Below, one piece after another: positions 19,501 through 28,900 of a stretch of DNA of 64,000 nucleotides. The DNA lies in NCBI GenBank assembly GCA_964429655.1, contig CAYSCZ010000006.1, positions 24,483-88,482 on the forward strand. The letters run 5' to 3'. The notes beneath the pieces are model-generated. The model had not been told where the DNA came from. It searched no databases and saw only the letters and a list, made by a program, of their open reading frames with translations. The position numbers and the translations under genes were made by a program. Source of the stretch: CAYSCZ01 sp964429655 (GTDB lineage Bacteria > Bacteroidota > Bacteroidia > Cytophagales > Cyclobacteriaceae). Each line of letters starts with the position of its first letter. Positions within the stretch are counted from its first letter, which is position 1.

Positions 19501-22500
19501 GATTACCAGGGCAATAACTACACAAACGGATTTCGATAACGCTAATATTCAATACATTGAATTTTGGTTGATGGACCCATTTATTCAAGGCCCCAGAGGT
19601 CAAATAATAGATGGGGAATTTAATAGTAATAATACAACAGGCGGTGAAATGGTCTTTAATCTGGGAAATATATCCGAAGATCTTATGCTTGACAGTAGAC
19701 ATGCCTTTGAGAATGGATTGCCGCGGGATGGTTCCCTGGAAGATGTCACTCAAAATGCCTGGGGAAGAGTGACCAATCAACAGTATCTAAATGACAACTT
19801 TGATAATCTCGATTTTAGGTCCAATCAGGACGTGGGACTGGACGGGCTTACTGATGAGCTGGAAGTAGAAAAATTTTCCGAAATGTTTGACCCGGCAGTT
19901 TTTTCAACAATCTCCGAAGACCCATCCGGCGACAATTTTCAATACTTTCTTGGTGATGAACTAGACAGCCGAGATGCTAAAATCATAGAGCGATATAAGA
20001 ACTTCAACGGAATGGATAATAACTCTCCGGTAAGTGGCAACAACCAATTCACCCCACAGTCAACACAGGTTCCTGATAACGAAGACCTAAACAATGATAA
20101 TACAATTAGTGACGTAGAGCAATATCATGAATACAGAATACCTCTGGAACCAGGCCAGTTTGAAGTTGGCCAAAATAACATTGTAGACCAGGTTACTGAT
20201 GCCTCAGGAGAAGCTAATTGGTATTTATTCAGGATACCCATACGATCAGAAAATAGAAGGATTCACAATGGGATCAATGGTTTCAAAAATATCCGGTTTA
20301 TTAGAATGTATCTTACCGAATTCCAACAACCTGTAGTACTAAGAATGGCCAAGTTTCAATTTGTCGGGAGCCAATGGAGACGATACGAACAAGCCTTGAG
20401 AGAACCCGGACTATCAGAAATTCCTGAAAACCCAACATCTAACTTTGACATTTCAGTAGTAAATATTGAGGAGAATGGTGTGCCGGCAGAAGGCAAAGTT
20501 CCTTATGTTGTACCCCCGGGTTTAAATAGGGACAGGGACAATACAACCCCAATTCAAAGACGAAATAACGAGCAATCTTTACAACTATGTATCTCAGATC
20601 TGGAGGATGGTGATTCAAGGGCCGTATTCAAAAACGTTAGCTTTGACCTGATCCGTTACGGTAAAATGAAAATGTTTTTTCATGCTGAGTCCTTTGATGG
20701 AGATGTTGTACGTGATGGAGAAACCACTGCCTTTATTCGCTTAGGAACTGACTTCGTTGATAATTATTATGAGGTGGAAGTCCCTTTAACCATTACCCCT
20801 AAAAACCTTACCCTGCAAGATGCTAATCTTCAGCGATTGGTATGGCCTGAAGAAAATGAAATAGATATTGATTTGGGGGATTTGAGTGGCTTAAAAGCGC
20901 TAAGGAACAGACAAGATGCCAACCCTTTAATACCTTTTACCCGGGAAACTGATGATGGCCGTCATAAGATTACGGTAAAGGGTAATCCGGATATCAGGAC
21001 AGTGATGACAATTATGATTGGTGCCCGAAATCCATCCTCGCCGGACCGGGAAAATAAATCCCTCTGTATCTGGGCAAATGAACTAAGGGTTACAGATTTT
21101 GACACAGAAAAAGGTTGGGCTGCAAATGCCAGGATTAGTACCAAACTCGCTGATTTTGCCACCATAAATGCTTCCGGAAGAATCGTTACATCAGGATTTG
21201 GGACGATACAACAAAGGATATCTGAAAGGACTACAGAAACGGCAAGAAGTTTTGATGTTTCAGCCAACATAAATGTCGACAAATTATTACTGCCTGAGAA
21301 AACCGGTTTAAAAATTCCAATGTTCGTCAGCTATGAAAAATCAGTTTCCACACCCCGGTTTGACCCCAAAAACCCGGATATAGAGTTGGATGATGCGGTT
21401 GATGCCTTTAATGAGGAAGAAAGTGGTTCAGGCGATGATTTTAAACGAAAGGTTGAAGACAGGACCACAAGAAGGTCAATAAATTTCACGAATGTAAGAA
21501 AAGAGAAAGTCAATCCTGAAGCCAAAAACCATGTTTACGATATTGAGAACTTTTCCTTCACCTACGCATTTAGTGAATCCAAAAGAACTAATTTCAATAC
21601 AGCTGAAGCCACCCAAAGAACCATAAGAGGCGGGCTGTCATATAATTACTCACCTGTTGACCTGACCATAGAACCGTTTAAAAATGTTGAGTTATTCGAC
21701 AGTCCATATTTAACGTTTTTAAAAGACCTTAACATCAATCCCCTGCCCAGTAATTTTGGTTTCAGAGGCGACTTAAATAGAAGTTTTCAAAAAACTGTTT
21801 ACAATACCGAACGGGATGGAAGACTGGTAGCGGACACGGTCAATGCAAACTTTATAAAGACTTTCACGCTTAACAGAAGCTACAATTTAAGGTGGGCATT
21901 GACCAGAAGTTTGACCCTGGATTATTCTGCAAGGGCTAATGCTATCGTGGATGAACCCGAAGAAATTGTCCGGGATGAGGAAGGTAACTTTGTGCGGTTT
22001 ATTACCAAAGAAGAACGGAGGGATTCCATAATGGCGAACCTAAAACGACTTGGCAGGATGAAAAACTTTAACCAGAATCTAAATGTCAACTATAAGCTGC
22101 CACTTGATAAATTTCCGGTAACTGACTGGTTAGGTGCAGACCTTAATTACTCCAGCAGCTATACATGGACGGCCGGCTCTTTAGGTGAAATAGAGGTCAC
22201 GGATTCTCTACCGGAAGGTGGCGTTGAAACCAGATCAGTTAGCCAAATCGAACTGTTAGGTAATATCATCCAGAATACCCGGCAAAGAGGGGTGACCGGC
22301 AAGGTTGACTTGGTAGGCCTTTACAATAAGGTGCCATTTTTAAAAGAAGCCAACACACCTCAGCGAAAATCCAGAAGGCCCTCCAAAGAAGATACCACCA
22401 GAACATCTGCCAGCGGATTTGGGAAGGGGCTTTTCAGGTTTTTAATGTCAGTTCGTAATCTAAATTTTACTTACAGCATAAATGAAAGTACTACCCTGCC

Positions 22501-23803
22501 AGGGTTTAAACCAAGAGCATTTTTATTTGGGCTGGATAGTGGATTAAATGCTCCCGGCCTTGGATTTGTTTTTGGCAGCCAGGATCCGGATGTTAGATTC
22601 AGGGCTGCAAGAAATGGATGGCTAGCCGTGGGGGAGAATCAGACCAATCAGTTTTCACAAACATTTTCAGAAAACCTTAGTCTGAGAACTTCTGTGGAAC
22701 CTTTTGATGGACTTAAAATCCAATTAGATGCTAAAAGAACAAATACAGCGCGTTTCACCGAATTATTCCGGTTTAACGAACAGGAATTTGAAGATAACCC
22801 TTCTAATACTGTAAATGGGTTTGTAAGCTTAACCCCAATTAGATCAGGGAGTTATGATATATCATACATAGCCGTTAAGACCGCTTTCGACAGGAATAAC
22901 GATCAAAATGAATCCACGGCCTTTAATCAATTCGAAGAAAATATAGGTACGATATTAAACAGAATACAAACCATAAACCCTGAATTTGATACACTTTCTC
23001 AGGATGTGTTAATCCCTGCTTTCATATCCGCTTATTCCGGCGCTGATGCTTCCTCCATCCCATTAACGCCATTCCCTAAAACACCACTTCCAAACTGGCG
23101 ATTAGATTTTGCCGGACTATCCAACCTTCCCGGATTCAGTGAAAATATCTCATCAATTAATCTGACCCACAGCTATGTGTCAAATTATCGGGTAAATAAC
23201 TATCAGAATACTGGTGTATTCGAAGAAAACATTGATTTAAGTAACAACATTCTTAACTATACGCCTGTCCTAAATATTGATGAAGAAAGTGGTGGCACCT
23301 TCGTTCCTAAATATAGAATTACACAGGTTTCCATAAGCGAACGATTTGCCCCTTTGATAGGAATAAATATCCGTACAAAAGGTGGCATTACCACAAAAAT
23401 CGACTATAACAGGGATCGGAACCTTACCCTAAACCTGTCTAATGGCCAGGTTACAGAAACAAAGAATAGTGATGTATCCTTTGATTTTGGTTACACAAAA
23501 GATAATTTCAGGTTACCCTTCAAGGTCCAGGGAAGAACAGTTACCCTGGATAATGAAATATCTTTTCGAGTGGCTTTCACGGTAAGAGATTCGAAATCAT
23601 TCCAAAGAAAAATCAATGATGAAAATATCCTGACCAATGGCAATTTAAATTTTCAACTTCGACCGACATTAAATTATGTTTTGAATGAGCGATTAAATCT
23701 AACAATGTTTTTTGAGCGTACGATTAATGAACCCAGGGTATCGAATTCATTTAGAAGAGGTACCACTGCTTTTGGTGGCCAACTCAGATTTAGCCTGCAA
23801 TAA
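16598..23803 (+). CDS. sprA: Type IX secretion system outer-membrane translocon SprA (Sov)
   Basis: The 2401-residue protein is the SprA/Sov translocon of the type IX secretion system, known to be one giant single-chain outer-membrane beta-barrel of 36 strands that exports folded cargo and interacts with PorV. A TTG start gives a signal peptide (1-26, ending SYAQ). Typical features include the early FGDPFSN and GDPSSLEIEID-like segments, repeated QQISMNVVGNVGEKLAITAN-type plug repeats, FIDDFENAITPI near residue 825 and long stretches of alternating amphipathic strands in the last 900 residues, ending in RFSLQ. The length matches family members of about 2400. It follows ruvA by 13 bases and precedes gcvH, an order shared with flavobacteria. 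porU, porV and gldH elsewhere in the window are functional partners. Confidence 0.96.
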   Translation: MQYLKFFSQPLLILLCLFTSTHLSYAQEGEEPSDTTKYEPSTRPTFSPSFRFGDPFSNRATRSPLFLKDPSSLEIEIDTGLNYTIYEKIGNTEFRPISSMSFREFNRFQSDKIIKDGWKNRSEALDGESAVSGRRLIPKIYFNPVFDRVFGGSYIDIQPNGFINLDFGGRWQRINNPAIPIRQQRNGGFDFNQQISMNVVGNVGEKLAITANFDNNNTFDFQNNMRVEYTGYEEDIIKKIEIGNVSLPISNSLINGGQSLFGVKTQLQFGNLFVSAIASRQQGRTEVINLESGFQGSEFEVRGSNYDENRHFFLSHFFRDNYESWLSNLPQISSGLSINRVEVYVLNRINDTQTLRNFVAFTDLGESRVLLRPDNPNVIPVTGVASSNNANELYSNLRNTAGIRDIDQIDNILENQFAFERTQDYVKITSARKLEERDYTINRELGYITLLRRLQNDEVLAVAYEYSFNGNRFKVGELTEDVQSLGLQDNQPLFLKMLRPNRIDTELPTWDLMMKNIYNLNANQVEKDGFQLRIIYRDDLTGIDNPSLQEGPPEVIDRPLLELFELDNLNQNNDPQPDGNFDYVEGVTIQPSNGNIIFPVLEPFGSTLREKLEPDQDAINRFVFDTLYRTTRNEAEQQSDVNKFFIKGEYQAGSASEIVLPGINISEGSVTVTAGNTPLIEGTDFRVDYNLGRVTILNQGVLSSGKEIQVAYEKADLFNFRSRWLTGLRLDYELSDDINFGATLLRLNERPGGISRFSIGDEPTRNTKYGFDVNFRKNSRAITNAIDAIPLIRTKEESSVNFSGEFAQLIPGTSNQIQGQGTSFIDDFENAITPINLGGNPLAWKLASTPETDDNQFDLRPPGDSTNNFLPYAYRRAKTAWYIIDNSVFYRTAGGLRPDNLTETDLENHYVRAVLPQEIFRQQDRQLVNINIPVFNVAYFPSERGQYNYNPDTQPESRLPEPTKNYGGITRAITTQTDFDNANIQYIEFWLMDPFIQGPRGQIIDGEFNSNNTTGGEMVFNLGNISEDLMLDSRHAFENGLPRDGSLEDVTQNAWGRVTNQQYLNDNFDNLDFRSNQDVGLDGLTDELEVEKFSEMFDPAVFSTISEDPSGDNFQYFLGDELDSRDAKIIERYKNFNGMDNNSPVSGNNQFTPQSTQVPDNEDLNNDNTISDVEQYHEYRIPLEPGQFEVGQNNIVDQVTDASGEANWYLFRIPIRSENRRIHNGINGFKNIRFIRMYLTEFQQPVVLRMAKFQFVGSQWRRYEQALREPGLSEIPENPTSNFDISVVNIEENGVPAEGKVPYVVPPGLNRDRDNTTPIQRRNNEQSLQLCISDLEDGDSRAVFKNVSFDLIRYGKMKMFFHAESFDGDVVRDGETTAFIRLGTDFVDNYYEVEVPLTITPKNLTLQDANLQRLVWPEENEIDIDLGDLSGLKALRNRQDANPLIPFTRETDDGRHKITVKGNPDIRTVMTIMIGARNPSSPDRENKSLCIWANELRVTDFDTEKGWAANARISTKLADFATINASGRIVTSGFGTIQQRISERTTETARSFDVSANINVDKLLLPEKTGLKIPMFVSYEKSVSTPRFDPKNPDIELDDAVDAFNEEESGSGDDFKRKVEDRTTRRSINFTNVRKEKVNPEAKNHVYDIENFSFTYAFSESKRTNFNTAEATQRTIRGGLSYNYSPVDLTIEPFKNVELFDSPYLTFLKDLNINPLPSNFGFRGDLNRSFQKTVYNTERDGRLVADTVNANFIKTFTLNRSYNLRWALTRSLTLDYSARANAIVDEPEEIVRDEEGNFVRFITKEERRDSIMANLKRLGRMKNFNQNLNVNYKLPLDKFPVTDWLGADLNYSSSYTWTAGSLGEIEVTDSLPEGGVETRSVSQIELLGNIIQNTRQRGVTGKVDLVGLYNKVPFLKEANTPQRKSRRPSKEDTTRTSASGFGKGLFRFLMSVRNLNFTYSINESTTLPGFKPRAFLFGLDSGLNAPGLGFVFGSQDPDVRFRAARNGWLAVGENQTNQFSQTFSENLSLRTSVEPFDGLKIQLDAKRTNTARFTELFRFNEQEFEDNPSNTVNGFVSLTPIRSGSYDISYIAVKTAFDRNNDQNESTAFNQFEENIGTILNRIQTINPEFDTLSQDVLIPAFISAYSGADASSIPLTPFPKTPLPNWRLDFAGLSNLPGFSENISSINLTHSYVSNYRVNNYQNTGVFEENIDLSNNILNYTPVLNIDEESGGTFVPKYRITQVSISERFAPLIGINIRTKGGITTKIDYNRDRNLTLNLSNGQVTETKNSDVSFDFGYTKDNFRLPFKVQGRTVTLDNEISFRVAFTVRDSKSFQRKINDENILTNGNLNFQLRPTLNYVLNERLNLTMFFERTINEPRVSNSFRRGTTAFGGQLRFSLQ

Positions 23804-23872
23804 TATTTCTTTATTCTTTCCCTCATTTGTTTCATATTAGTTATTATTGATTTCTAATAAATTATTACCCCT

Positions 23873-24253
23873 ATGAATTTTCCTGATAATCTTAAGTACA
23901 CGAAAGACCATGAGTGGATTAAAGTGGAAGGCGATATCGCTATTGTTGGCATAACAGATTTTGCTCAAAAAGAACTAGGCGATATTGTTTACGTAGAAGT
24001 AGAAACTGAAGGTGAGGATATAGAAAAAGGCCAAGTTTTTGGAACAGTTGAAGCTGTGAAAACAGTTTCGGATCTATTTATGCCTGTAAGTGGTGTTGTC
24101 GAAGAATTTAATTCTGAACTAGAGAGCAATCCTGAGATTGTAAATGAAGATCCTTACGATAAAGGGTGGATGATCAAAATTAAAATGAATAAAAGTACTG
24201 AACTTGATGATCTTATGGAAGCCATCGATTATCAAGCCGAAGTAGAAAAATAG
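23873..24253 (+). CDS. gcvH: Glycine cleavage system H protein
   Basis: The 126-residue H protein carries the aminomethyl group on a lipoyl arm between the P, T and L proteins of glycine cleavage. The lipoylated lysine is K63 in [15 protein letters not shown]. The N-terminus ([14 protein letters not shown], residues 8-20) and the [19 protein letters not shown] segment are classical. The gene lies 69 bases after sprA. The genes for GcvP and GcvT are not in the window. Kbl at the start of the window makes glycine from threonine, so this protein could take part in further glycine oxidation. Confidence 0.96.
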   Translation: MNFPDNLKYTKDHEWIKVEGDIAIVGITDFAQKELGDIVYVEVETEGEDIEKGQVFGTVEAVKTVSDLFMPVSGVVEEFNSELESNPEIVNEDPYDKGWMIKIKMNKSTELDDLMEAIDYQAEVEK

Positions 24254-24310
24254 TAAATAAATAAGTTCATTTTTAAATTGGATAAAAGGTTCATATTTTT
24301 AGTATTAAAA

Positions 24311-24326
24311 AATGACTTTTATCATT
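24311..24326. promoter_or_regulatory. 16-nt inverted motif in the tonB promoter, also found before hemA
   Basis: AATGACTTTTATCATT has 5-base inverted arms (AATGA/TCATT) around a 6-base centre and abuts the -7 element of the TonB gene. Its exact reverse complement lies at 53431-53446 upstream of hemA. It could be an operator for an iron- or heme-responsive repressor. In AT-rich DNA of this size a chance 16-mer match is possible, so the call is tentative. Confidence 0.3.
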
Positions 24327-24333
24327 ATATTTG
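24326..24333 (+). promoter_or_regulatory. Putative -7 promoter element for the TonB gene
   Basis: TATATTTG is an exact TAnnTTTG match 22 bases upstream of the ATG at 24356, in the 102-bp gap after gcvH. No clear -33 TTTG is present; the region instead holds the inverted motif at 24311-24326, which would place a bound factor directly beside the -7 element. Confidence 0.5.
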
Positions 24334-24355
24334 AATTAGTATAACTTTTTTTAAT

Positions 24356-25030
24356 ATGGAACAAAAGAAATCACAGAAAGCTGATTTAACCAAAAGAACG
24401 GGGTTATTCCTTAATGTTGGATTGGCCATAAGCCTGCTCCTGGTAATCACAGCTTTTGAATGGAAATTTTATGAAGAGGGATCCGCGGTGGACCTGGGAT
24501 CAGTTGAGGATGACTTTGAAGACATTATGGAGATTCCGCCTACCCAACAGCCGCCACCACCACCTCCAAAAGTTCAACTTCCTAAGATCATCGAAGTACC
24601 GGATGAAGAAGAAATCGAAGAAGATATAGAAATTGACCTGGATGTTGAGGTAACCGAGGATACAGAAATTGAAGAAATTATTTTTGAGGAAGCACCAGAA
24701 GAAGAGGAAATAGAAGAGATTTTCACAATAGTTGAGGATCAACCGGAATTTCCCGGAGGAACAGCCGCCTTCTATAAATTTGTTGGTAAAAACCTGAAGT
24801 ACCCAAATCAAGCCAGAAGAATGGGTGTGGAAGGAAAAGTGTTTGTTCAGTTTGTTGTTGGGAAAGATGGTAAAATTACAGAGGTACAGGCTGTTAAAGG
24901 TATTGGTGCAGGTTGTGACGAAGAGGCGGTTAGAGTACTGAGAGATTCCCCTAAATGGAAACCAGGTAGGCAGAGAGGACGGGCCGTAAAAGTTAGGATG
25001 ATACTCCCGATTACTTTTAAACTGAATTAA
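24356..25030 (+). CDS. TonB family energy transducer
   Basis: A 224-residue TonB protein that would transmit proton-motive force from an ExbB/ExbD complex to outer-membrane TonB-dependent receptors. There is an N-terminal cytoplasmic stub, one transmembrane helix (about 17-36), a proline run (PPTQQPPPPPPK, about 60-71), a highly acidic linker (about 80-125) that spans the periplasm, and a C-terminal TonB domain (about 135-222) with YPNQARRMGVEGKVFVQFVV and CDEEAVRVLRDSPKW. The very acidic linker replaces the Glu-Pro/Lys-Pro linker of E. coli TonB. exbB/exbD are not adjacent. It has its own putative promoter, and a bidirectional terminator follows the stop. The receptor at 60532 is a possible client. 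Confidence 0.92.
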   Translation: MEQKKSQKADLTKRTGLFLNVGLAISLLLVITAFEWKFYEEGSAVDLGSVEDDFEDIMEIPPTQQPPPPPPKVQLPKIIEVPDEEEIEEDIEIDLDVEVTEDTEIEEIIFEEAPEEEEIEEIFTIVEDQPEFPGGTAAFYKFVGKNLKYPNQARRMGVEGKVFVQFVVGKDGKITEVQAVKGIGAGCDEEAVRVLRDSPKWKPGRQRGRAVKVRMILPITFKLN

Positions 25031-25052
25031 TTAGTTTCGAAGTTTTAATTAT

Positions 25053-25085
25053 AAAAAAAAGCAGATCAAACAGTCTGCTTTTTTT
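25053..25085. terminator. Bidirectional Rho-independent terminator between tonB and yicC
   Basis: A run of A's, the stem GCAGA/TCTGC with an 8-base loop, then a run of T's forms a hairpin with A/T tracts on both sides, so it works in both directions between two converging genes. The right-hand T tract overlaps the yicC stop codon (25084-25086). Confidence 0.85.
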
Positions 25086-25953
25086 ATAATATATTCATCA
25101 CTTGTTCTTTGATCTTTTCAAGATCTTCTTTCATGGAGACTACCAGTCGTTGTATACTTGAAAAGTTAGCTTTTGATCCGATGGTATTTATTTCCCTCCC
25201 CATCTCCTGGGCAATAAAATTAAGTTTTTTGCCGGAGGGGTCATTCTTTAAAGACTCCTCAAAGAAATCAATATGATTAACCAGCCTGATTTTTTCTTCT
25301 GAGATGTCATTCTTTTCCAGGTAATAGATCAGTTCTTGTTCAAACCTATTTTTATCAACCTCATCCTCATTAAGAAATTCTTTTAAATTATTATTCAACC
25401 TTTGTTTAATCTTTTCAATCCTTTTTGGATCTTCAGCATCAATCCTTTTAAGGTTAGCCCTAATATTTTCATTATATTCATACAGTTTTACTTTCAATGA
25501 TTCTCCTTCGGTCTCCCGGTATTTTACACATTGATCAGCTGCTGAAATGATAGAACCCTTCAATTTTTCCCAATCTATATAACCGCTTAGTTCCTTATAG
25601 ACCACAACTTGTGGAAATTGTAAGATAGCTTTTATTATTTCATTGGATTGAGCCCCAAGTTCATTGTTTAGGGTATTTAATTCATTGAAATAATGTGCAA
25701 AAAGCGCTTTGTTAATCGATACTGTCGGTTTGATATCTTCTCCGGCGTCTAAATCAATGATCAGATTGACTTTGCCCCTTATTAATAATTTACTTAATAA
25801 CTGTTTAATCTCAGATTCTCTATCGGCTATTTCTTTAGGCAGTTTTAACGTAAAATCAAGATATTTTGCATTTAATGTCTTTAACTCAATATTAAAATTA
25901 CCTATTGCGCTATTACAGCCAGCCTGACCATAACCAGTCATGGATTGTATCAT
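25084..25953 (-). CDS. YicC/YloC family endoribonuclease
   Basis: A 289-residue member of the YicC family, whose characterised members are cytoplasmic endoribonucleases (E. coli YicC acts on the small RNA RyhB). The N-terminal signature MIQSMTGYGQA is intact, followed by ELKTLNAKYLDFTLKLP (about 24-40). The C-terminal DUF1732 part has VNHIDFFEESL and the strongly conserved GKKLNFIAQEMGREINTIGSKAN (about 243-265). Full length for the family. It is the last gene of a minus-strand run (FAD oxidoreductase, Omp85 fusion, yicC) and its stop lies in the bidirectional terminator. The start ATG 28 bases after the upstream gene gives the canonical N-terminus. Confidence 0.92.
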   Translation of the reverse strand: MIQSMTGYGQAGCNSAIGNFNIELKTLNAKYLDFTLKLPKEIADRESEIKQLLSKLLIRGKVNLIIDLDAGEDIKPTVSINKALFAHYFNELNTLNNELGAQSNEIIKAILQFPQVVVYKELSGYIDWEKLKGSIISAADQCVKYRETEGESLKVKLYEYNENIRANLKRIDAEDPKRIEKIKQRLNNNLKEFLNEDEVDKNRFEQELIYYLEKNDISEEKIRLVNHIDFFEESLKNDPSGKKLNFIAQEMGREINTIGSKANFSSIQRLVVSMKEDLEKIKEQVMNIL

Positions 25954-25980
25954 CCATTAAATCTAAGCAATAATGTTTAT

Positions 25981-28900
25981 TTAAAAATCATATCCCAGGG
26001 ATACATGAAACTTAGGGTTACCGGTCTCGAAATCCTCAATGGGCCATGCTACATCCAGGCGCAAAAAATAACCTAGTATTACTGTTCTAAAACCACCCCC
26101 ATAACTTGATAGCCATGGGTTTCTTGAGGTTCTCAGAGTAGCTTCAAAAGGTCCGGATTGAACCTCTCTTGTATTAATGCTATTATTTCGGTTAAATGGC
26201 GACACACCCGTCCATGCAGAACCAAAATCATAGAACCCAACCAACATAAGGTTTCTGAAGAAATTAGAGGAGATCGGTGCCCTTGTAAAGTATTTCACGA
26301 TAGGAAATCTTAGTTCTGCATTAAAAGCAAGTACATTCGTGCCGCTAAACCTATTGTAATTAAATCCTCTTAAATCCACGAATTCCGTAAATAAGACATT
26401 TGTATTATCTATGTTATCATTTATTTCAAGTGGACTACCTTCAACATTATCGGTTCTGTTAAATAGCCAATTGTCAACACCTCCCAACAAAAACTCTTGT
26501 TGATTATTACCAAACGATTTCCCGTAGTATAACTTGGTAGCAAAAACAAATTCACGGTGTATCTGCTGATAATGCCTAAGGTCCATCGTTAGTTTTCTAA
26601 AACTATTTTGGTTATCATTTATTGAATTGAATTGGCTAAAAGCTAATCTTCCCCTCGTTCCCTGAAAGAGATCAATCCCACTGACAAGGGTATTATCAAA
26701 AACAATTTCAGAGTTAAATCCAATATAATCCCTTCGACTGTCCGGTGCCAGGTTGGGGTTTCCAGTACTCACTACAGCATCGAATCGAAGGTTATAGAAA
26801 TTAGTAAGTGTATAAAAAGGTGAAATAGAGACACGTAATGAGGGCGTGATAGGCAATGATGCACCAAGGGTAACAGAATTCTTGGTGTAGCGTTGGATAG
26901 ATAATTCCTGATTGTCACGTAAAATAACATTCCTTTCAAACCTTGCGCTGAAGTCGAGCTTATACTTCAAATATTGATACTCCCCAAAAATATCACCATC
27001 TTTAAGGTCGGCTATAGCCAATACACCTCCATAGATTTTATGGTTCTCAAGCCTATCATTCATCTGGGTTTCCAGGAAAGCACCAAAACCCCTTAAAGGA
27101 TCAATCACAAATGAAGTGATAATATTGTCAGCACTAAACTTATTTTGATAATTGAGCGGGCCTATTACTTCTTTTTTACTCTGGAATTTACTGTATTTAG
27201 CCAGGTAAGACTCCGTTTCACTAAGGTTATCATCTGACTCATCCTCAAATTGATAATTATCTGTATCAATAATATGATCATCTGCCGGGGGCTCCTGGGT
27301 TGGTTTATCTTTCTCGGATTCCTCAATCGTATCTTTTTCCATTCTTTTCTTGTCTAACCTTTCACTGATAAACCTGGCTTTTAATAGATCTTTTCTGGGT
27401 GTGTTAGGAGCAAAAACTGTACTGCTCAAATTAAAGGTTCGATCTAAAAAAATCTTTCCAGTGCCCCCTTCCACCATATTGTAGGTTATCAGTGAAGGAT
27501 CTAACACATTTATATCAAATTCAGAAATATCAGTATTGAATCTTGTTAATTCATTAAAGACATTATTTGTTAAATTATACTTATATAAGTTTTGTATACC
27601 TTTTTGATCACTCAGGTATATCATCAAATTTCTATTAACAGGGTGTGGCATTCGATCGTTGCTCAAGGTATTTGTTAATCGATAAAGCACATTATCCGTA
27701 GTATCAAGGTCGTATAAAAACAAATTGAACTTATTTCCTATATCCTTGAGTTCTGACCCTGTATTCACTCCTAAGGTATCATTTGGCCTGTTAGAGCTAA
27801 ATACAAATGCATCCTGGCCCGGTATAAACTGGGGCTCTACGTCGTCCCAGTCATCCCTGGTTATCCTTCGTGTGGCACTCCTGAGTAAGCTAATGAGAAA
27901 CAGATCGCTCTGACCATTGGTGCTGGCGCTGAGAAGTGCAATTTTTCCACTGGAATGAAATGTAAGTCCATTGATCTGTTGGTACCTCGACAAAGGTTTT
28001 TGAAGCTTAGATTTATTATTTATGTTTTGTTGAATCAGATAGTAATAACCATCCTTATATTCAATGTATCCAAGCGTATTGTCATCAATCCAATCCAATA
28101 GCGGGAGGTTATAATCCACTTTCTGATTAATTCTTCTAAAACCTCCCCTTTCCAGTGTATTTTCGTTTTTTGTGTCAAGGTCAATAATTTTTATGGCATA
28201 GTTACCTTCATGATGCTCCACATATGCCAATTTTTTCCCATCAGGACTAACTCTGTTGTTCTTGATTACATGTCCGGACTTAACTTTATTAACAAGCAGT
28301 TTTTCTTTCGGGGCCGGATTATATCCATTATTCACTCTTTCATTGCTGTTATAATAAAATCCCCTCCATTGATTTATAAATGATTTGTAGGGTACACCCA
28401 ATGAACTAGCAATACTATTTTCTTCGGTCCTTATGATTCTTGTAAGGTTCAGGATGTTGGATATATTACTCTCCCCATATCTTATAGCTATAAAATTCCA
28501 TACAGATTGGCCTAAGATCTCCGCTTCTTTTCCTTCTAACTTACCGAGCTTTTTAAAATTCTGCGTTTCAAAAAAATCCCTGACTATTCCATCCATCTTG
28601 GAGTCCCAACCATACGTGAGGTATCTTGAGGCACCTGATATAAACCAATCAGGCAAGCTGAGCAGGTAAGCATTTTGAAACATGTCTGTCAAGCTGCCTC
28701 CAAACAGCATATCCTGAAGTAGCATATTTGAATAGTTGCGTATTAATACATTTTTAAATGCTGCCTTGCTGCCCGGATAAGCAACCTCAATTTGAAGTTT
28801 AACGAAATTTGTTTGTCCACTTATGGTAAAACTGGGCCCGTCTATACCAATATTGCTTTGGTGAAGATCCCTAACAGAATTGTAGATAAAAATCTTTGTC

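Noticed and set aside
19376..19780. 134-codon minus-strand open frame inside sprA
   Set aside because: The sense strand is continuous SprA sequence; the antisense product has no signal peptide or family match.
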